Assembly: GCF_014229645.1 (NCBI RefSeq)
Contig: NZ_JAATOD010000002.1
Span: forward strand, 124,001-188,000
DNA length: 64,000 nt
Reading direction: 5' to 3'
DNA from: Listeria swaminathanii
GTDB taxonomy: Bacteria; Bacillota; Bacilli; Lactobacillales; Listeriaceae
Positions 19,233 through 29,456 of this stretch are shown here, in pieces. The notes under the pieces were generated by a model. The model was not told the origin of the DNA, made no database searches, and worked only from the letters and a program-made list of their open reading frames with translations. Numbering within the stretch: the first letter of the stretch is position 1; every line of letters begins with the position of its first letter. Made by a program: the position numbers and the translations under genes.

Positions 19233-19916
19233 CTAATTTCGATTCATATTCGTAAAAATAAGTAGTAATCTTAGAAGTTCCAGTACAGCTACAGCCATTG
19301 CAGCAACATACGTCATTGCAGCGGCACTTAGTACTTTTTTCGCTTGTGGAAGTTCTGATGATGCAACCAGTCCACCGCTCTCTAATTGAACGAGTGCTCG
19401 TTTACTAGCGTCAAATTCAACTGGCAATGTAATTAATTGGAAAAGTACTCCTACAGCCATCAAAATAATCCCTAGTAACATGAAACTAGCAAAGTTTGCG
19501 AGCATTCCGATAATCAAGAACACCCAAGAAATATTGGAACTAAACATCGTTATCGGAACAAGCGCCGAACGAAAACGCATAAACGCATAATCTTGTTGAT
19601 CTTGAATCGCGTGTCCTACTTCATGGGCTGCAACTGCTGCCCCGGCGATAGAACGTCCGCGGAAGTTAGCTTCTGAAAGGAAAACAGCTTTTTTTCTAGG
19701 ATCGTAGTGGTCACTTAACATTCCTTTCGTTTCATGGACAGGAACATTTGTTAAACCATTTGTATCCAAAATACGACGTGCAACCTCCGCACCAGTTAAA
19801 CCATTTGCTACACCAACTTTGGAATAGTGTGCATAGGTAGTTTTAACTCGATACTGCGCCCAAAGTGGGATTGCCGCAACGATGATAAAATAAATAATAT
19901 ACTGACTAAACGACAT
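19233..19916 (-). CDS. yugP: Membrane zinc metallopeptidase (YugP family)
   Basis: The 227-residue protein has an N-terminal membrane segment (residues 3-20), the zinc protease motif HEVGH in AAVAAHEVGHAIQDQ near residue 97, then two hydrophobic segments near 120-165 and another near the C-terminus. Family members are neutral zinc peptidases of unknown target. It starts at an ATG after AGTAGGAGG and is probably monocistronic from the promoter at 19967-19995. Confidence 0.9.
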   Translation of the reverse strand: MSFSQYIIYFIIVAAIPLWAQYRVKTTYAHYSKVGVANGLTGAEVARRILDTNGLTNVPVHETKGMLSDHYDPRKKAVFLSEANFRGRSIAGAAVAAHEVGHAIQDQQDYAFMRFRSALVPITMFSSNISWVFLIIGMLANFASFMLLGIILMAVGVLFQLITLPVEFDASKRALVQLESGGLVASSELPQAKKVLSAAAMTYVAAMAVAVLELLRLLLIFTNMNRN

Positions 19917-19966
19917 CTAATCATCTTCCTCCTACTACTTTTTTTCAGTGAATATCCTTATCTCTT

Positions 19967-19995
19967 AGTATAAATTAACTACCACTAAGACTCAA
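19967..19995 (-). promoter_or_regulatory. Sigma-A promoter of yugP inside the end of ypjA
   Basis: TTGAGT, 17 bases, TATACT on the minus strand. The -35 box lies within the last codons of ypjA, so yugP can be expressed independently. Confidence 0.75.
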
Positions 19996-20598
19996 CCTCT
20001 TTCCCTCATCATGAGGAAATTCTAATGTAAGGTGGCCTTTTTTTATGGTTTTTTCATATACAAACCATAAAACCACAACCGTTAACCAAAAAGTTGCGTA
20101 GCCAATTTCCGGCAAGAATTTTTCTAACCCCATATAAATCGGCATTTGACCAAATAAATAATCAATGACATCATTATGAAACACCCAGACAGCTGCAATC
20201 ATAAAATGACCAATCCGAAAACGATAGAACGGCGCATAAAGAATACCTTCCACTGCCATAAAACCATGCGTCAAAATTAACACAACAGAGCCCCAAACTA
20301 GCATTCCTTGATCAACCATATAAAAAACATTCATACCAACTGCCCACAAACCATATTTCACTAAACAAACAAATCCGAGCGCCTCCATCAAAGGCCAGTG
20401 CTTTTTCCCAATAAAAGCAACTAGCGCCAAAGTAAAGAACAGAATTGCCGTTGGACTATCTGGCACAAACAGCCAAAAACGAGGCTCTGTCATTTGTAAT
20501 TGTGGTAAATACCATATGTATCCATAAATCGCTCCAAGTAAATTCCCGAAAAAAAGCACTCGTAAAAAGGCTCGATTTGCGAGTAAACTATATAACAA
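19975..20598 (-). CDS. ypjA: DUF1405 membrane protein (YpjA)
   Basis: The 207-residue integral membrane protein has about six hydrophobic segments and Trp/Tyr-rich loops (YGYIWYLPQLQ near residue 25, WVFHNDVIDYLFG near residue 138), the pattern of the YpjA/DUF1405 family. The function is unknown. The start is TTG at 20598 with AAGGAG nine bases upstream; no ATG is better placed. It follows ypiB after a hairpin with a T-run. Confidence 0.85.
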   Translation of the reverse strand: MLYSLLANRAFLRVLFFGNLLGAIYGYIWYLPQLQMTEPRFWLFVPDSPTAILFFTLALVAFIGKKHWPLMEALGFVCLVKYGLWAVGMNVFYMVDQGMLVWGSVVLILTHGFMAVEGILYAPFYRFRIGHFMIAAVWVFHNDVIDYLFGQMPIYMGLEKFLPEIGYATFWLTVVVLWFVYEKTIKKGHLTLEFPHDEGKRLSLSGS

Positions 20599-20613
20599 TG
20601 TATCCAGCTCCTT

Positions 20614-20679
20614 AAAAAAATCCTAGCAAAGCAAGGAAACGATGCGCTTTTTACACCATTCCCCTACTCACTAGGATTT
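20614..20679 (-). terminator. Terminator or attenuator between ypiB and ypjA
   Basis: On the minus strand AAATCCTAG and CTAGGATTT pair across about 44 bases, with an inner AAAGC/GCTTT stem, followed by T7. The T-run abuts the ypjA ribosome-binding site, so it would reduce read-through into ypjA. Confidence 0.6.
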
Positions 20680-20684
20680 ATCCC

Positions 20685-21230
20685 TTATTCTTTTTCCGTA
20701 TCCATTTGCTGTAAAATTCGAACTAGCTTATGAAAAGTTGCTTCATCACGTGTATCAAGCGCCTCATCGATTTGTTGTAATACTTTCTCTCTTGAAAATT
20801 GGTGCACAGATTGATAAATAAGCGCATCGGCCATTTCTTTTTCCTCATCTGCAAGCTTCAAAGCCGCAAAAGGATTATCTTCACGAACAAGCGCGTATTC
20901 TGGTGAAGTCATCGCCTCTTCAAAATGAAGTTCGACATATAACTCTTCATCCCAATTCAAACGAATATCGTGAAATGCTTTTTCTGGATCTGTCGTCATA
21001 ATGTTGCCTTTAAAAAATAGGAACGGCTCGGATTCAACCCCGTGAGCACTAAGTGAAAGCCCACGCGCACACCCTTCCAAATTATCAACAAAATGAACAT
21101 ATTTTACAATTTGATCATGGCCAGCAATATAATTTAAAACCCACATTGCTTCTCTACTCTTCATTTGATGTTTGTTTAAAAACCAGCGAATAAAATCTTT
21201 CTTCTCGTCTATTGAAATGGATGCCTTCAT
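20685..21230 (-). CDS. ypiB: UPF0302 protein YpiB
   Basis: The 181-residue soluble protein begins [18 protein letters not shown]. It belongs to the YpiB (UPF0302) family and carries the conserved segment [10 protein letters not shown] near residue 26 and an acidic helical C-terminus. The ypiA-ypiB-aroA order is as in Bacillus. The function is not known. Confidence 0.88.
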   Translation of the reverse strand: MKASISIDEKKDFIRWFLNKHQMKSREAMWVLNYIAGHDQIVKYVHFVDNLEGCARGLSLSAHGVESEPFLFFKGNIMTTDPEKAFHDIRLNWDEELYVELHFEEAMTSPEYALVREDNPFAALKLADEEKEMADALIYQSVHQFSREKVLQQIDEALDTRDEATFHKLVRILQQMDTEKE

Positions 21231-21263
21231 CTTTCCTCAGTCCCTTCCTGCATTCTTTTTAGT

Positions 21264-22517
21264 TTAATCAACTAAAGATAAAATCTCTGTGTCTTCTGGT
21301 TCAAGTTCTAAATAACTACGCAAAATTTCTTGTGATTTCGCGTGTTCGCCTTCTTCTCTTAAAAATAAACCGTATTCCTTTAAGAACGTAGGATTATTTG
21401 TAAAATGTGGATAAGCGAGTTCATAATTTGCTTTTGCTTTATTATATTGTTCTGTTTCCTGATATGCAACACTTACGTCCCAGAAAATTTGTGGTTCGGA
21501 AACAACTTCTTCCCCGAGGCCTTCCACTAATTCAATCACACCTTCATAGTCTTCCTTCGCAAGTAATAATTTGTTCAGTTGCATAATCGCTTCTGAATAT
21601 TCCTCATCCAGCACAATTGCCTGACGATAAAATTCTTCTGCCTCTTCCGGTAAACGCATCGTAACAGCCAGTTTCCCAGCTTCTAGGAACATTTCTTTAT
21701 TAAATTCATCTTGCGTTAAACCATCTTTGAGTACCGCAATCGCTTTTTCCGGTTCGCCGTTTTCTTCATAGCTTTTCGCTAAATAAGAATAGAGCGTTGT
21801 GTACGATGGATCATGTTCGCGCAAATGTTCGAGCGCGTGAATCGCTTTCGTATAATCTTTGGCCTGATAAGCCGTTAATCCCATCCCGAAAAGTGTATCG
21901 ACCGATTCTTTGTCTTCAAGCGCGCGTTCGTAGTAAGATAGTGCTTCTTCAAACGCACCACTAGCAGCAAACGCTTCGGCAATCCGTTCATAGACGGACA
22001 CAGCACCGTTCGAAATAATCGTTAACCCAGCTTCGACAGCCGTTTGATAAGACTGTACAGCGGACGCGAATCTCGCTTGGGATAAATAATATTCCCCTAG
22101 TGCAAAATCAATAATCGGCTCATTTGGCGCGATTTGTTTGGCTTCGAGTAATTTTTGCTCACTTACTTCAAACAAACCTTGCATTTGATATAAATCAGCT
22201 AACACGAGCAAACTCTCAATATATGCTTCATCTTCTTTGTTCACTTTTTCTAAATAATCTTGCGCAGCGTCGATATCGTCTTTTTCAAGCGCGACCTCGG
22301 CTGCACGGACAAGCAATTCGCCTTCATCCTTGTATTTAGCTAACAGAAGTTCATATAAATCTTCTGTTTCATCTAAAAATCCTAGTGCAAATAATTCTTC
22401 CGCTAAATAGTATTGTTCCTCATCTGTTCCCGCCTGCACTACTTCATCAAAATACTTCTTCGCAAGCACCATATCTTCATGCTCTAACGCATGTAACATT
22501 TTATTAGCTAATTCCAT
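21264..22517 (-). CDS. ypiA: Tetratricopeptide-repeat protein (YpiA)
   Basis: The 417-residue acidic protein is built of about ten TPR-like helix pairs (for example ALSYYERALEDKESVDTLFG and AEEFYRQAIVLDEEYSEAIM). It has no signal peptide, so it is probably a cytoplasmic scaffold. I started it at MELANKML, which has AAGGTG upstream and an extended -10 promoter 35 bases before. A longer frame reaching 22634 would run through that promoter. It pairs with ypiB, 33 bases downstream. Confidence 0.88.
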   Translation of the reverse strand: MELANKMLHALEHEDMVLAKKYFDEVVQAGTDEEQYYLAEELFALGFLDETEDLYELLLAKYKDEGELLVRAAEVALEKDDIDAAQDYLEKVNKEDEAYIESLLVLADLYQMQGLFEVSEQKLLEAKQIAPNEPIIDFALGEYYLSQARFASAVQSYQTAVEAGLTIISNGAVSVYERIAEAFAASGAFEEALSYYERALEDKESVDTLFGMGLTAYQAKDYTKAIHALEHLREHDPSYTTLYSYLAKSYEENGEPEKAIAVLKDGLTQDEFNKEMFLEAGKLAVTMRLPEEAEEFYRQAIVLDEEYSEAIMQLNKLLLAKEDYEGVIELVEGLGEEVVSEPQIFWDVSVAYQETEQYNKAKANYELAYPHFTNNPTFLKEYGLFLREEGEHAKSQEILRSYLELEPEDTEILSLVD

Positions 22518-22551
22518 TTCGGCACCTTCTTTAATAATAAGTCGTTTTTCT

Positions 22552-22560
22552 ATTATACCA
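22552..22560 (-). promoter_or_regulatory. Extended -10 promoter of ypiA-ypiB
   Basis: TGGTATAAT on the minus strand fits the TGnTATAAT extended -10 element. The -35 region is weak. Confidence 0.65.
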
Positions 22561-22597
22561 TTACTTCCTACATAAGAAAAAGTGATTGCCTCTCTTA

Positions 22598-22638
22598 AAT
22601 AAAATACCAGCGCCGATGTTTTCGCACTCAGCACTGGT
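22598..22638 (-). terminator. Terminator of the aro operon
   Basis: ACCAGTGCTGA pairs with its near complement in CATCGGCGCTGGT (G-U pairs) around a CGAAAA-type loop, followed by ATTTTATTT on the minus strand, directly after aroA. Confidence 0.75.
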
Positions 22639-22646
22639 AGTCATTA

Positions 22647-23933
22647 TTATTTTAAAAGGGAGTTAATATCTTCAAAGAATGTCGGGTAGGAAACAGAAAC
22701 TGCTTCTGGGCGTTCTAGGTCCACGTCGCCTTCCTCAACAAGAAGTGCAGCAATTTGCAGCATCATCCCAATGCGGTGATCGCCGTAACTCGTTACATTG
22801 GCCGCATGAAGTGGTGTTTTCCCGCGAATAATTAAGCCGTCTTCGGTTGGCGTAATATCAGCACCCATTTTGTTTAGCTCCGTAGCAACGGCATCGATAC
22901 GATTCGTTTCTTTGACTTTTAATTCAGCCGCATCTTTAATGATCGTTGTTCCTTCTGCTTGCGTTGCTAAAAGTGCGATAACTGGAATTTCATCGATTAA
23001 ACGAGGGATAATATCGCCACCGATTTCTGTTCCTTTTAACTCGCTCGTTTTTACAACAACAGTACCTGCTAATTTCCCGGTACTTCTGCTGGAATCTTTT
23101 ACTTCTAAACTGCCGCCCATTTGTTCTACGACATCGAAAATCCCTGTTCTAGTAGGATTTAAACCAACATGTGTTAGTTCAATTTCACTGCCTGGCGTGA
23201 TTAAACCAGCCACGATAAAGAATGCCGCGGAAGAAACATCACCTGGCACAGTCATTTCTTGTCCAGTGAATTTTTGGCCGCCTTTGACGCGAATTGTTAA
23301 ACCATCCATTTCAATTTCACCGCCAAATTGGCGAATCATATGCTCGGTATGGTCACGCGTTTTTTCTTTTTCATGAATAATCGTTTCACCTTCTGCTTGC
23401 AATGCTGCGAAAATAATCGCACTTTTTACCTGCGCACTAGCAACTGGCATATGATATTCCATTCGTTTTAGTGTTTGCTTGCCAACGATTGTAATTGGCG
23501 CAAATTCAGAACCATCTTTACCATGCATTTTGGCACCCATTTGTTGTAGAGGAAGCATCACGCGGTTCATTGGTCGTTTTGCAATTGATTCATCGCCTAA
23601 AATGACAGTATCAAAGTCTTGTCCTGCTAAAATCCCCATCATTAAGCGAATTGTTGTTCCCGAGTTGCCAATATCAAGAGGGCCATCCGCTTGTTTTAAG
23701 CCATCAAAGCCAGTACCATGAACAATAATTTCTTCATCGGTTTCTTCTATTTTTACGCCTAGTGCTTTAAAAGCTTTAATAGTTCCAAGGCAATCATCTG
23801 CACGTAAGAAATGACGAATGACCGTTTTTCCTTCTGCAATTGCCCCAAACATAATGCTGCGGTGGGACATCGATTTATCTCCAGGGACTGTGATTGCACC
23901 AACTAGTCCTTGTTTATTTGTAATTAATTTCAT
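22647..23933 (-). CDS. aroA: 3-phosphoshikimate 1-carboxyvinyltransferase (EPSP synthase)
   Basis: Joins shikimate-3-phosphate and PEP, the sixth step of the shikimate pathway. The 428-residue protein shows [11 protein letters not shown] near residue 16, the [13 protein letters not shown] signature near residue 91, RPMN near residue 122 and [10 protein letters not shown] near residue 341. I took the ATG at 23933 (MKLITNKQ), 10 bases after AGGAG. An ATG two codons earlier is nearly as good. Last gene of the aroC-B-H-hisC-tyrA-aroA operon (aroE in Bacillus naming). Confidence 0.97.
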   Translation of the reverse strand: MKLITNKQGLVGAITVPGDKSMSHRSIMFGAIAEGKTVIRHFLRADDCLGTIKAFKALGVKIEETDEEIIVHGTGFDGLKQADGPLDIGNSGTTIRLMMGILAGQDFDTVILGDESIAKRPMNRVMLPLQQMGAKMHGKDGSEFAPITIVGKQTLKRMEYHMPVASAQVKSAIIFAALQAEGETIIHEKEKTRDHTEHMIRQFGGEIEMDGLTIRVKGGQKFTGQEMTVPGDVSSAAFFIVAGLITPGSEIELTHVGLNPTRTGIFDVVEQMGGSLEVKDSSRSTGKLAGTVVVKTSELKGTEIGGDIIPRLIDEIPVIALLATQAEGTTIIKDAAELKVKETNRIDAVATELNKMGADITPTEDGLIIRGKTPLHAANVTSYGDHRIGMMLQIAALLVEEGDVDLERPEAVSVSYPTFFEDINSLLK

Positions 23934-23946
23934 CGTCATTTCGCTC

Positions 23947-25050
23947 CTATTCGTAATGGCATGTATAGTTACTTCTCGTTTCAATGCAACGTTTCGCCCG
24001 GTCCCTGTCTTCATCTGATTGGAAAGTAATTTGTAACACACCGAAAATATCTTCGCGTGTTTCCAAAATCTTGATGTTCGTTAAACTAATTTCTTCTTCG
24101 CCGAGATATCTCGTCACCTCAGAAATAACCCCTGGATAATCTGGTACATCGACAAATAAATCGTAAAACGCAGGAATTGCTCCACCTTGATGAACTGGCA
24201 AGGAATCGCGAAATTCTTTTGCCCCATCAAAAAATGCATAAATCGATGTAGCATCTTCACTTTCGAGCATTTCAAGCGCTTGGTTCATACTATCGCGCCA
24301 AATCGTCAACTGTTTCGTTAACGTTTTTTGGTTACTGATAGAAATGTCCGTCCACATTCTTGGATCAGAAGAAGCGACCCGTGTAATATCACGAAAGCCT
24401 CCTGCCGCCAGTCGAAATGCAGCTGGATGTTCTTCTGTAAAACTTTGCGTCTGATTAACTAAAGCCGCCGCTACAATATGCGGTAAATGGCTTAGCATCC
24501 CTGTAATTTCATCATGTTCATTCGGTGTTAACACTAAGAATTTAGCATTCGTACCAGACAGCCACGTTCTAAGCTCCGCGACTTTGTCTTCTGCGACATC
24601 TTTCGTTGGTGTTAACAAGTAATAGGCATTTTCAAACAACAATTCTTTAGCAGCACGGACACCACTTTTATGTGAGCCAGCCATTGGATGACCGCCGATA
24701 AATGTAATACCACTTTCCCGAAGCGCTGTGGATGCTTCCATAATTGTTCCTTTTGTACTGCCTGTATCAGTAACAATCACATTTTTCTTTAAAGTAAGTT
24801 CAGGTATGCGCGCGAGTAATTGTTCTGTTTCTTTTACCGGGCAACAGAAAATAAGTAAATCTGCTTTCGGTCCATCTATTAAAATACTTTCGCCAATTTC
24901 ATCGATGACACCTAGAGACTTCCCAACTTCTAACGAATGATAGGAAACGTCAATTCCGATGATATGCGCTTCTGGATGTTTGGCCTTAATCGCAAGGGCA
25001 ATAGAACCACCAATCAATCCAAGCCCAACAATAACTACCGTCCCTTTCAT
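23947..25050 (-). CDS. tyrA: Prephenate dehydrogenase with C-terminal ACT domain
   Basis: NAD-dependent oxidation of prephenate to 4-hydroxyphenylpyruvate on the way to tyrosine. The 367-residue protein starts with [15 protein letters not shown] (residues 5-19). It has the catalytic [12 protein letters not shown] near residue 120 and a C-terminal ACT domain from about residue 295 ([16 protein letters not shown]), which points to feedback control by tyrosine. It lies between hisC and aroA. Confidence 0.96.
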   Translation of the reverse strand: MKGTVVIVGLGLIGGSIALAIKAKHPEAHIIGIDVSYHSLEVGKSLGVIDEIGESILIDGPKADLLIFCCPVKETEQLLARIPELTLKKNVIVTDTGSTKGTIMEASTALRESGITFIGGHPMAGSHKSGVRAAKELLFENAYYLLTPTKDVAEDKVAELRTWLSGTNAKFLVLTPNEHDEITGMLSHLPHIVAAALVNQTQSFTEEHPAAFRLAAGGFRDITRVASSDPRMWTDISISNQKTLTKQLTIWRDSMNQALEMLESEDATSIYAFFDGAKEFRDSLPVHQGGAIPAFYDLFVDVPDYPGVISEVTRYLGEEEISLTNIKILETREDIFGVLQITFQSDEDRDRAKRCIETRSNYTCHYE

Positions 25051-25070
25051 TCAAAAACGCCTCCAAACAC

Positions 25071-26153
25071 TTACAATAATTTTTCTAAAAGTGCAATTAC
25101 CGCACTATTTTCTGCTTCTTTTCCGATTGTAATTCGAACAGCTGTTGGAAAACCAAGTGCTGCGCCAGAACGAGTAATATAGCCATTTTTTTCCAAGTAG
25201 CTAAAAATAGTTCCTGCTTCGATTCCTAAATCTATTAAAACAAAGTTACCGTTCGCCGGATATAGTTTCACTTGTTCATAACGTTTAGCGAACGCTTCGT
25301 ATTGTTTAATTCCATTTGCATTAGAAGTTCTGCATGCGTCAATAAAAGCTTGATCCTTAATCGCTTCAATTGCTAATTTTTGGCCAATGCTCGTTGTGTT
25401 AAACGGCGGTCGAACAATATTAAGCTGATTGATTATTTCTTTGTCCGCGATACCATAACCTACACGAGCACTTGCCAAACCATAAATTTTACTAAAAGTT
25501 CGGGTAATAATTAAATTTTTATAAGTGCGAATTAGTTTTTCGTGTTTCTCAGGCTGTGGTGTCACATATTCAATATACGCTTCATCTAAAACAACAAGTA
25601 CATCGCTCGGTACTTTGTCTAAAAATGCTTGAATGTCCGCTAGCTCAATATAATTCCCAGTCGGGTTATTCGGATTACAAATCCAAACAATCGTCGTTTT
25701 TTCATCAATCGCGTTTAACATGCCTTCTAAATCATGCGCACCGTCCACAAGCAGTGGGATTTCTCTTACTTCCGCGCCTTCGATCAACGCATTTTGGCGA
25801 TACTGCACAAATGTCGGTGTCGCCATCACGGTATTTTTCGTCGTATCAAGCAAAACCCGCGTCAACAGTTCAATCAATTCATCCACGCCAGCCGTAAAAA
25901 TCAATTCATCTTCTTCTAATTGATAAAATTCAGCCACTTCTTTACGTAGACTAGAAGCCCAACCATCTGGATAAATTTCTGTTTCCACGCTAGAATTGGC
26001 TTGAAGCGCCGCCACTTTTGGAGAAGTTCCTAGTGGGTTTTCATTAGATGATAGTTTGGTAATTTTCGTTAAACCAAGTTCTGCCATCACTTCTTCTTCG
26101 CGTTTCCCAGGTTTATAAGAAGATAGACCTGCAAGTGATTTTTTCCATTTCAT
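25071..26153 (-). CDS. hisC: Histidinol-phosphate / aromatic aminotransferase
   Basis: PLP enzyme of 360 residues. [10 protein letters not shown] near residue 160 and the PLP-lysine motif [18 protein letters not shown] near residue 217 mark it as HisC-type class II. Its place in the aromatic operon implies that it also transaminates 4-hydroxyphenylpyruvate and phenylpyruvate, as in Bacillus (known for the family). Start and aroH stop overlap as TAATG. Confidence 0.94.
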   Translation of the reverse strand: MKWKKSLAGLSSYKPGKREEEVMAELGLTKITKLSSNENPLGTSPKVAALQANSSVETEIYPDGWASSLRKEVAEFYQLEEDELIFTAGVDELIELLTRVLLDTTKNTVMATPTFVQYRQNALIEGAEVREIPLLVDGAHDLEGMLNAIDEKTTIVWICNPNNPTGNYIELADIQAFLDKVPSDVLVVLDEAYIEYVTPQPEKHEKLIRTYKNLIITRTFSKIYGLASARVGYGIADKEIINQLNIVRPPFNTTSIGQKLAIEAIKDQAFIDACRTSNANGIKQYEAFAKRYEQVKLYPANGNFVLIDLGIEAGTIFSYLEKNGYITRSGAALGFPTAVRITIGKEAENSAVIALLEKLL

Positions 26154-26527
26154 TACGCATCCTCCTCTTTTACTAAATCTGGGCGTAGTACTTTTGCTCC
26201 TCGTAAGTAGACATGGTTGATGGCTCCGAGTGGTTTATGTAAATCTGTGAATACCATGAAACGAATACACATTGGAAGCGCATTTGGCACCGGAATTTCT
26301 TGCATCCCCATAACAGGAACGTATTCAAAACCAGATGTCTCACGCACTGCTTTTGCTGGAAAAGCGGCAAAAATATCTTCTGTCACCGTAATAATAACCG
26401 ACGTTAGTTGCTCACTATCCGTTATCCCATTTTGAGTTAAAATTTCTTCAAATAATTCTTTCGTAGCTGCATAAATTTCTTCTGCTGTATTATGTTCTAT
26501 TGTTGTTGCCCCGCGAATCGCTCTCAA
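26153..26527 (-). CDS. aroH: Chorismate mutase, AroH type
   Basis: Converts chorismate to prephenate. The 124-residue protein has the AroH trimer-fold sequence: [13 protein letters not shown] at the N-terminus with the active-site Arg, [10 protein letters not shown] near residue 55 and a conserved CIRF near residue 87. The start is TTG at 26527 (TTGA overlap with the aroB stop), with GGAGGGG nine bases upstream. Confidence 0.94.
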   Translation of the reverse strand: MRAIRGATTIEHNTAEEIYAATKELFEEILTQNGITDSEQLTSVIITVTEDIFAAFPAKAVRETSGFEYVPVMGMQEIPVPNALPMCIRFMVFTDLHKPLGAINHVYLRGAKVLRPDLVKEEDA

Positions 26528-27621
26528 AATATATCCCCTCCATTTCGCATCACACGTTTATATGTTTCAAAAATCAATTCATCTTCTGCTTTAAAAATCA
26601 CCGGTTTACCAATTTCTTCCAGTAAAACCATGCTTATTTCATTAAAAGTTGTTTTTTTATCATGACGCATATTTTCCAATATACAGCTAAAAGGCACGGT
26701 CGCGTCAAAAGTCGTATCGTAGCCTAACTGGCCCAACCACGTTTTAAACTCTGCTAAATCAAAATCCAGTCCGTAAACCGTCTCACTCATCGTTAGCGCG
26801 TAAATCATCCCGTAAGTAATCGCCTCGCCGTGCAGCCATTTGCCAAAGTTGCCGTAAGCTTCTAAGGCATGACCAAACGTATGACCAAAATTCAAAAATG
26901 CGCGCACACCTTGCTCAGTTTCATCCTGCGCAACAATGTTTGCCTTAATTTCAATCCCACGTTGTAAAAATGGCGTCAAATCCTTCGTATAAAAGTCTTT
27001 CGGCTCCGTAAAGGTATCCATTAAAGCACGTAATAAAGTCAGGTCACTAATGAGCGCATGTTTAATCATTTCCGCAAAACCAGAGCGCATTTCCCGTTCT
27101 GGTAAAGTAGCAAAAAACTGCGTATCGTAAATGACCGCTTCTGGCTGATAAAAGTTGCCAATCATGTTTTTGCCAAGTGGATGATTAATCGCGACCTTGC
27201 CACCAACCGCACTATCATGCGCGAGAACCGTCGTAGGAACTTGATAAAACGGAATCCCTCTCATATACGTAGCAGCGACAAAACCACCTAAATCACCAAT
27301 AACGCCTCCACCAAAAGCAATTAAAACAGCTTTACGATCTAGTCCTGTTTCAATCATTTTTGTCATCACGTCTTCATACACACGAAACGTTTTCGCTTCT
27401 TCGCCGTTTGGTGCCACATAATAAGTGACTACAGGCAAATCAGCAAGCACTGCGTCAAGTTTCGCTTTATGAAGTTCCGCCACGTGTCCGTCCGTTAAAA
27501 CAAACACGTGGGAAAACTTAGCTAGACTCTCTGTCCATTTTTCCCGGACATCTTCAAGTGCGAATTCATTAATATATACTGGGTATGTTTTACTTTTAGC
27601 ACGGACTGTAATTTCTGGCAT
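26524..27621 (-). CDS. aroB: 3-dehydroquinate synthase
   Basis: NAD- and metal-dependent cyclisation of DAHP, the second shikimate step. The 365-residue protein has FGGGVIGDLGGF (about 104-115), VPTTVLAHDSAVGGKVA with NHPLGKNMIG, and the metal ligand regions LNFGHTFGHALE near residue 244 and WLHGEAITYGM near residue 262. It is 2 bases after aroC. Confidence 0.97.
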   Translation of the reverse strand: MPEITVRAKSKTYPVYINEFALEDVREKWTESLAKFSHVFVLTDGHVAELHKAKLDAVLADLPVVTYYVAPNGEEAKTFRVYEDVMTKMIETGLDRKAVLIAFGGGVIGDLGGFVAATYMRGIPFYQVPTTVLAHDSAVGGKVAINHPLGKNMIGNFYQPEAVIYDTQFFATLPEREMRSGFAEMIKHALISDLTLLRALMDTFTEPKDFYTKDLTPFLQRGIEIKANIVAQDETEQGVRAFLNFGHTFGHALEAYGNFGKWLHGEAITYGMIYALTMSETVYGLDFDLAEFKTWLGQLGYDTTFDATVPFSCILENMRHDKKTTFNEISMVLLEEIGKPVIFKAEDELIFETYKRVMRNGGDIF

Positions 27622-27623
27622 GT

Positions 27624-28790
27624 TTAAAACTCCTTCGTTAAGTTTCGGTGTTCCTCCACATGTTTTTTAAGCGTATCAAAACGATCACCATCAAATTTTT
27701 CTAAAACAGCGACTGCAACTTCCCAAGCGACAACAGCTTCAGCTACCACGCTTGCAGCAGGTACTGCACAACTATCCGAACGTTCTACACTGGCATTAAA
27801 TGTTTCTTTAGAATCAATATCAACACTTTGCAGTGGTTTGTATAAAGTTGGGATTGGCTTCATTACGCCGCGAACAACGATTGGCATACCATTTGTCATT
27901 CCGCCTTCGAATCCACCAAGATTGTTTGTACGTCTAGTGTAGCCATCTTCTTTACTCCATAAAATTTCATCCATCACTTCGCTACCAGGTTTTCTAGCAG
28001 CCTCAAAACCGACACCGAATTCAGCGCCTTTAAATGCATTAATACTGACAATCGCACGAGCAATTTTCGCATCTAATTTTTTGTCCCATTGTACGTAGCT
28101 ACCAAGTCCAGCTGGTACACCGCCAACAACTACTTCGACGATTCCACCAATCGTGTCGCCATTTTTCTTAGCGTCATCAATTTTTTGCATCATTTCTTCT
28201 GCAGCAACGCCATCTAAACAACGAACTGGGGAAGCTTCGGATGTTTCTTGGATTTCTTCAACCGCGTAATCACGTGTTAAATTCGCACGAGTCCCGCCAA
28301 TTTCAAGTACATGTCCGGCCACTTCAATACCTAGTTCATGTAATAGTTTTTTCGCTACTGCTCCTGCTGCCACGCGGACAGTCGTTTCACGCGCGCTAGA
28401 ACGTTCTAGTACGTTACGCATATCGTTATGACCATATTTCATGCCGCCAACTAAATCCGCATGTCCAGGACGTGGACGGGATACGCGACGAGATTTTTCA
28501 TTTTTTTCTGGGACTGGTTCAATACTCATAACTGTTTCCCAATGTTTCCAATCTTTATTTTCAACAAACATCGCAACCGGTGCGCCTAATGTTTTACCAT
28601 GACGAATTCCAGCCGTGATTTGTACTTGGTCTTTTTCAATCCGCATCCGCGCTCCTCGACCATGTCCACCTTGTCTTCTTTTTAGCTCTTTATTTACGTC
28701 TTCTGCAAGTAGAGGCATTCCTGCTGGTAATCCTTCAATAATTGTTGTAAGCCCCGGTCCGTGTGATTCTCCTGCCGTTAAGTATCTCAT
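27624..28790 (-). CDS. aroC: Chorismate synthase
   Basis: FMN-dependent elimination giving chorismate, the branch point for aromatic amino acids, menaquinone and folate, which are all represented nearby. The 388-residue protein starts [14 protein letters not shown] and has [11 protein letters not shown] near residue 44, RPGHADL near residue 106 and [15 protein letters not shown] near residue 130. First gene of the aro operon (aroF in Bacillus naming), with a clear promoter about 80 bases upstream. Confidence 0.97.
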   Translation of the reverse strand: MRYLTAGESHGPGLTTIIEGLPAGMPLLAEDVNKELKRRQGGHGRGARMRIEKDQVQITAGIRHGKTLGAPVAMFVENKDWKHWETVMSIEPVPEKNEKSRRVSRPRPGHADLVGGMKYGHNDMRNVLERSSARETTVRVAAGAVAKKLLHELGIEVAGHVLEIGGTRANLTRDYAVEEIQETSEASPVRCLDGVAAEEMMQKIDDAKKNGDTIGGIVEVVVGGVPAGLGSYVQWDKKLDAKIARAIVSINAFKGAEFGVGFEAARKPGSEVMDEILWSKEDGYTRRTNNLGGFEGGMTNGMPIVVRGVMKPIPTLYKPLQSVDIDSKETFNASVERSDSCAVPAASVVAEAVVAWEVAVAVLEKFDGDRFDTLKKHVEEHRNLTKEF

Positions 28791-28868
28791 CTGCTCATCT
28801 CTCCTTTTTCTATTTCAGCTAGGTATTTCTAGCGTTTATATTTTAGCGCTTTAAAGTATATGTGTAAT

Positions 28869-28897
28869 ATCTTAACATATGCCAAGCGAGAACACAA
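28869..28897 (-). promoter_or_regulatory. Sigma-A promoter of the aro operon
   Basis: TTGTGT, 17 bases, TAAGAT with TG one base before the -10 (extended -10), minus strand. The leader to aroC is about 75 bases; I saw no T-box or TRAP repeats in it. Confidence 0.75.
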
Positions 28898-28956
28898 TAC
28901 TTTAGTTTCATTCTTTCATCTTACCAAAAAACCGCATTAAATGGTAATTTCTCTAT

Positions 28957-28986
28957 GAAAAAAGAGCCTAGGTTTCCCTAAACTCT
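28957..28986 (-). terminator. Terminator after ndk
   Basis: AGAGTTTAGG and CCTAGGCTCT pair (two G-U) around a GAAA tetraloop, followed by T6 on the minus strand. Confidence 0.85.
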
Positions 28987-28994
28987 GAGCTATG

Positions 28995-29438
28995 TTAAAT
29001 CCAAGTGTCGATTGCTTTTTGATAACTTAAAATTTCATGCGGTTCAAAAAATAGTTGAATTTCCCGTTTCGCACTTTCTGGGCTATCCGAACCATGAATC
29101 ACATTTCGATTAGTATGTATCGCATAATCTGCGCGAATAGTTCCAGGATCTGCTTCTAATGGATTCGTTTTCCCCATCATTCGGCGCGCAGTCGTAATCG
29201 CCCCGTCGCCTTCTAACACCATCGCAAATACAGGTCCAGAAGTAATAAAGCCAATTAAATCCTCGAAAAAAGGTTTCCCAATATGTTCCGCATAATGTTT
29301 CTCTGCTAATTCGCGGTCAATTTGCATTAATTTTCCAGCAACAAGCTTCAAGCCTTTTCGCTCAATTCTTGTTATAATTTCACCAATAAGTCCTCTTTCC
29401 ACGCCATCCGGCTTAACCATTACATAAGTTTGTTCCAT
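28995..29438 (-). CDS. ndk: Nucleoside-diphosphate kinase
   Basis: Transfers gamma phosphates between NTPs and NDPs. The 147-residue protein starts [16 protein letters not shown] and has the phospho-histidine motif [16 protein letters not shown] near residue 113. It lies 18 bases after hepT, so it is probably the last gene of hepS-menG-hepT-ndk. Confidence 0.97.
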   Translation of the reverse strand: MEQTYVMVKPDGVERGLIGEIITRIERKGLKLVAGKLMQIDRELAEKHYAEHIGKPFFEDLIGFITSGPVFAMVLEGDGAITTARRMMGKTNPLEADPGTIRADYAIHTNRNVIHGSDSPESAKREIQLFFEPHEILSYQKAIDTWI

Positions 29439-29456
29439 ATAGAATCCTCCCTCACG

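Noticed and set aside
22870-23376. 168-codon open frame on the plus strand inside aroA
   Set aside because: It lies antisense to the conserved core of EPSP synthase and matches no family; no promoter or ribosome-binding site was seen.
28791-28868. Possible T-box or TRAP leader before aroC
   Set aside because: The leader is only about 75 bases and has neither a T-box sequence nor repeated GAG/TAG triplets.
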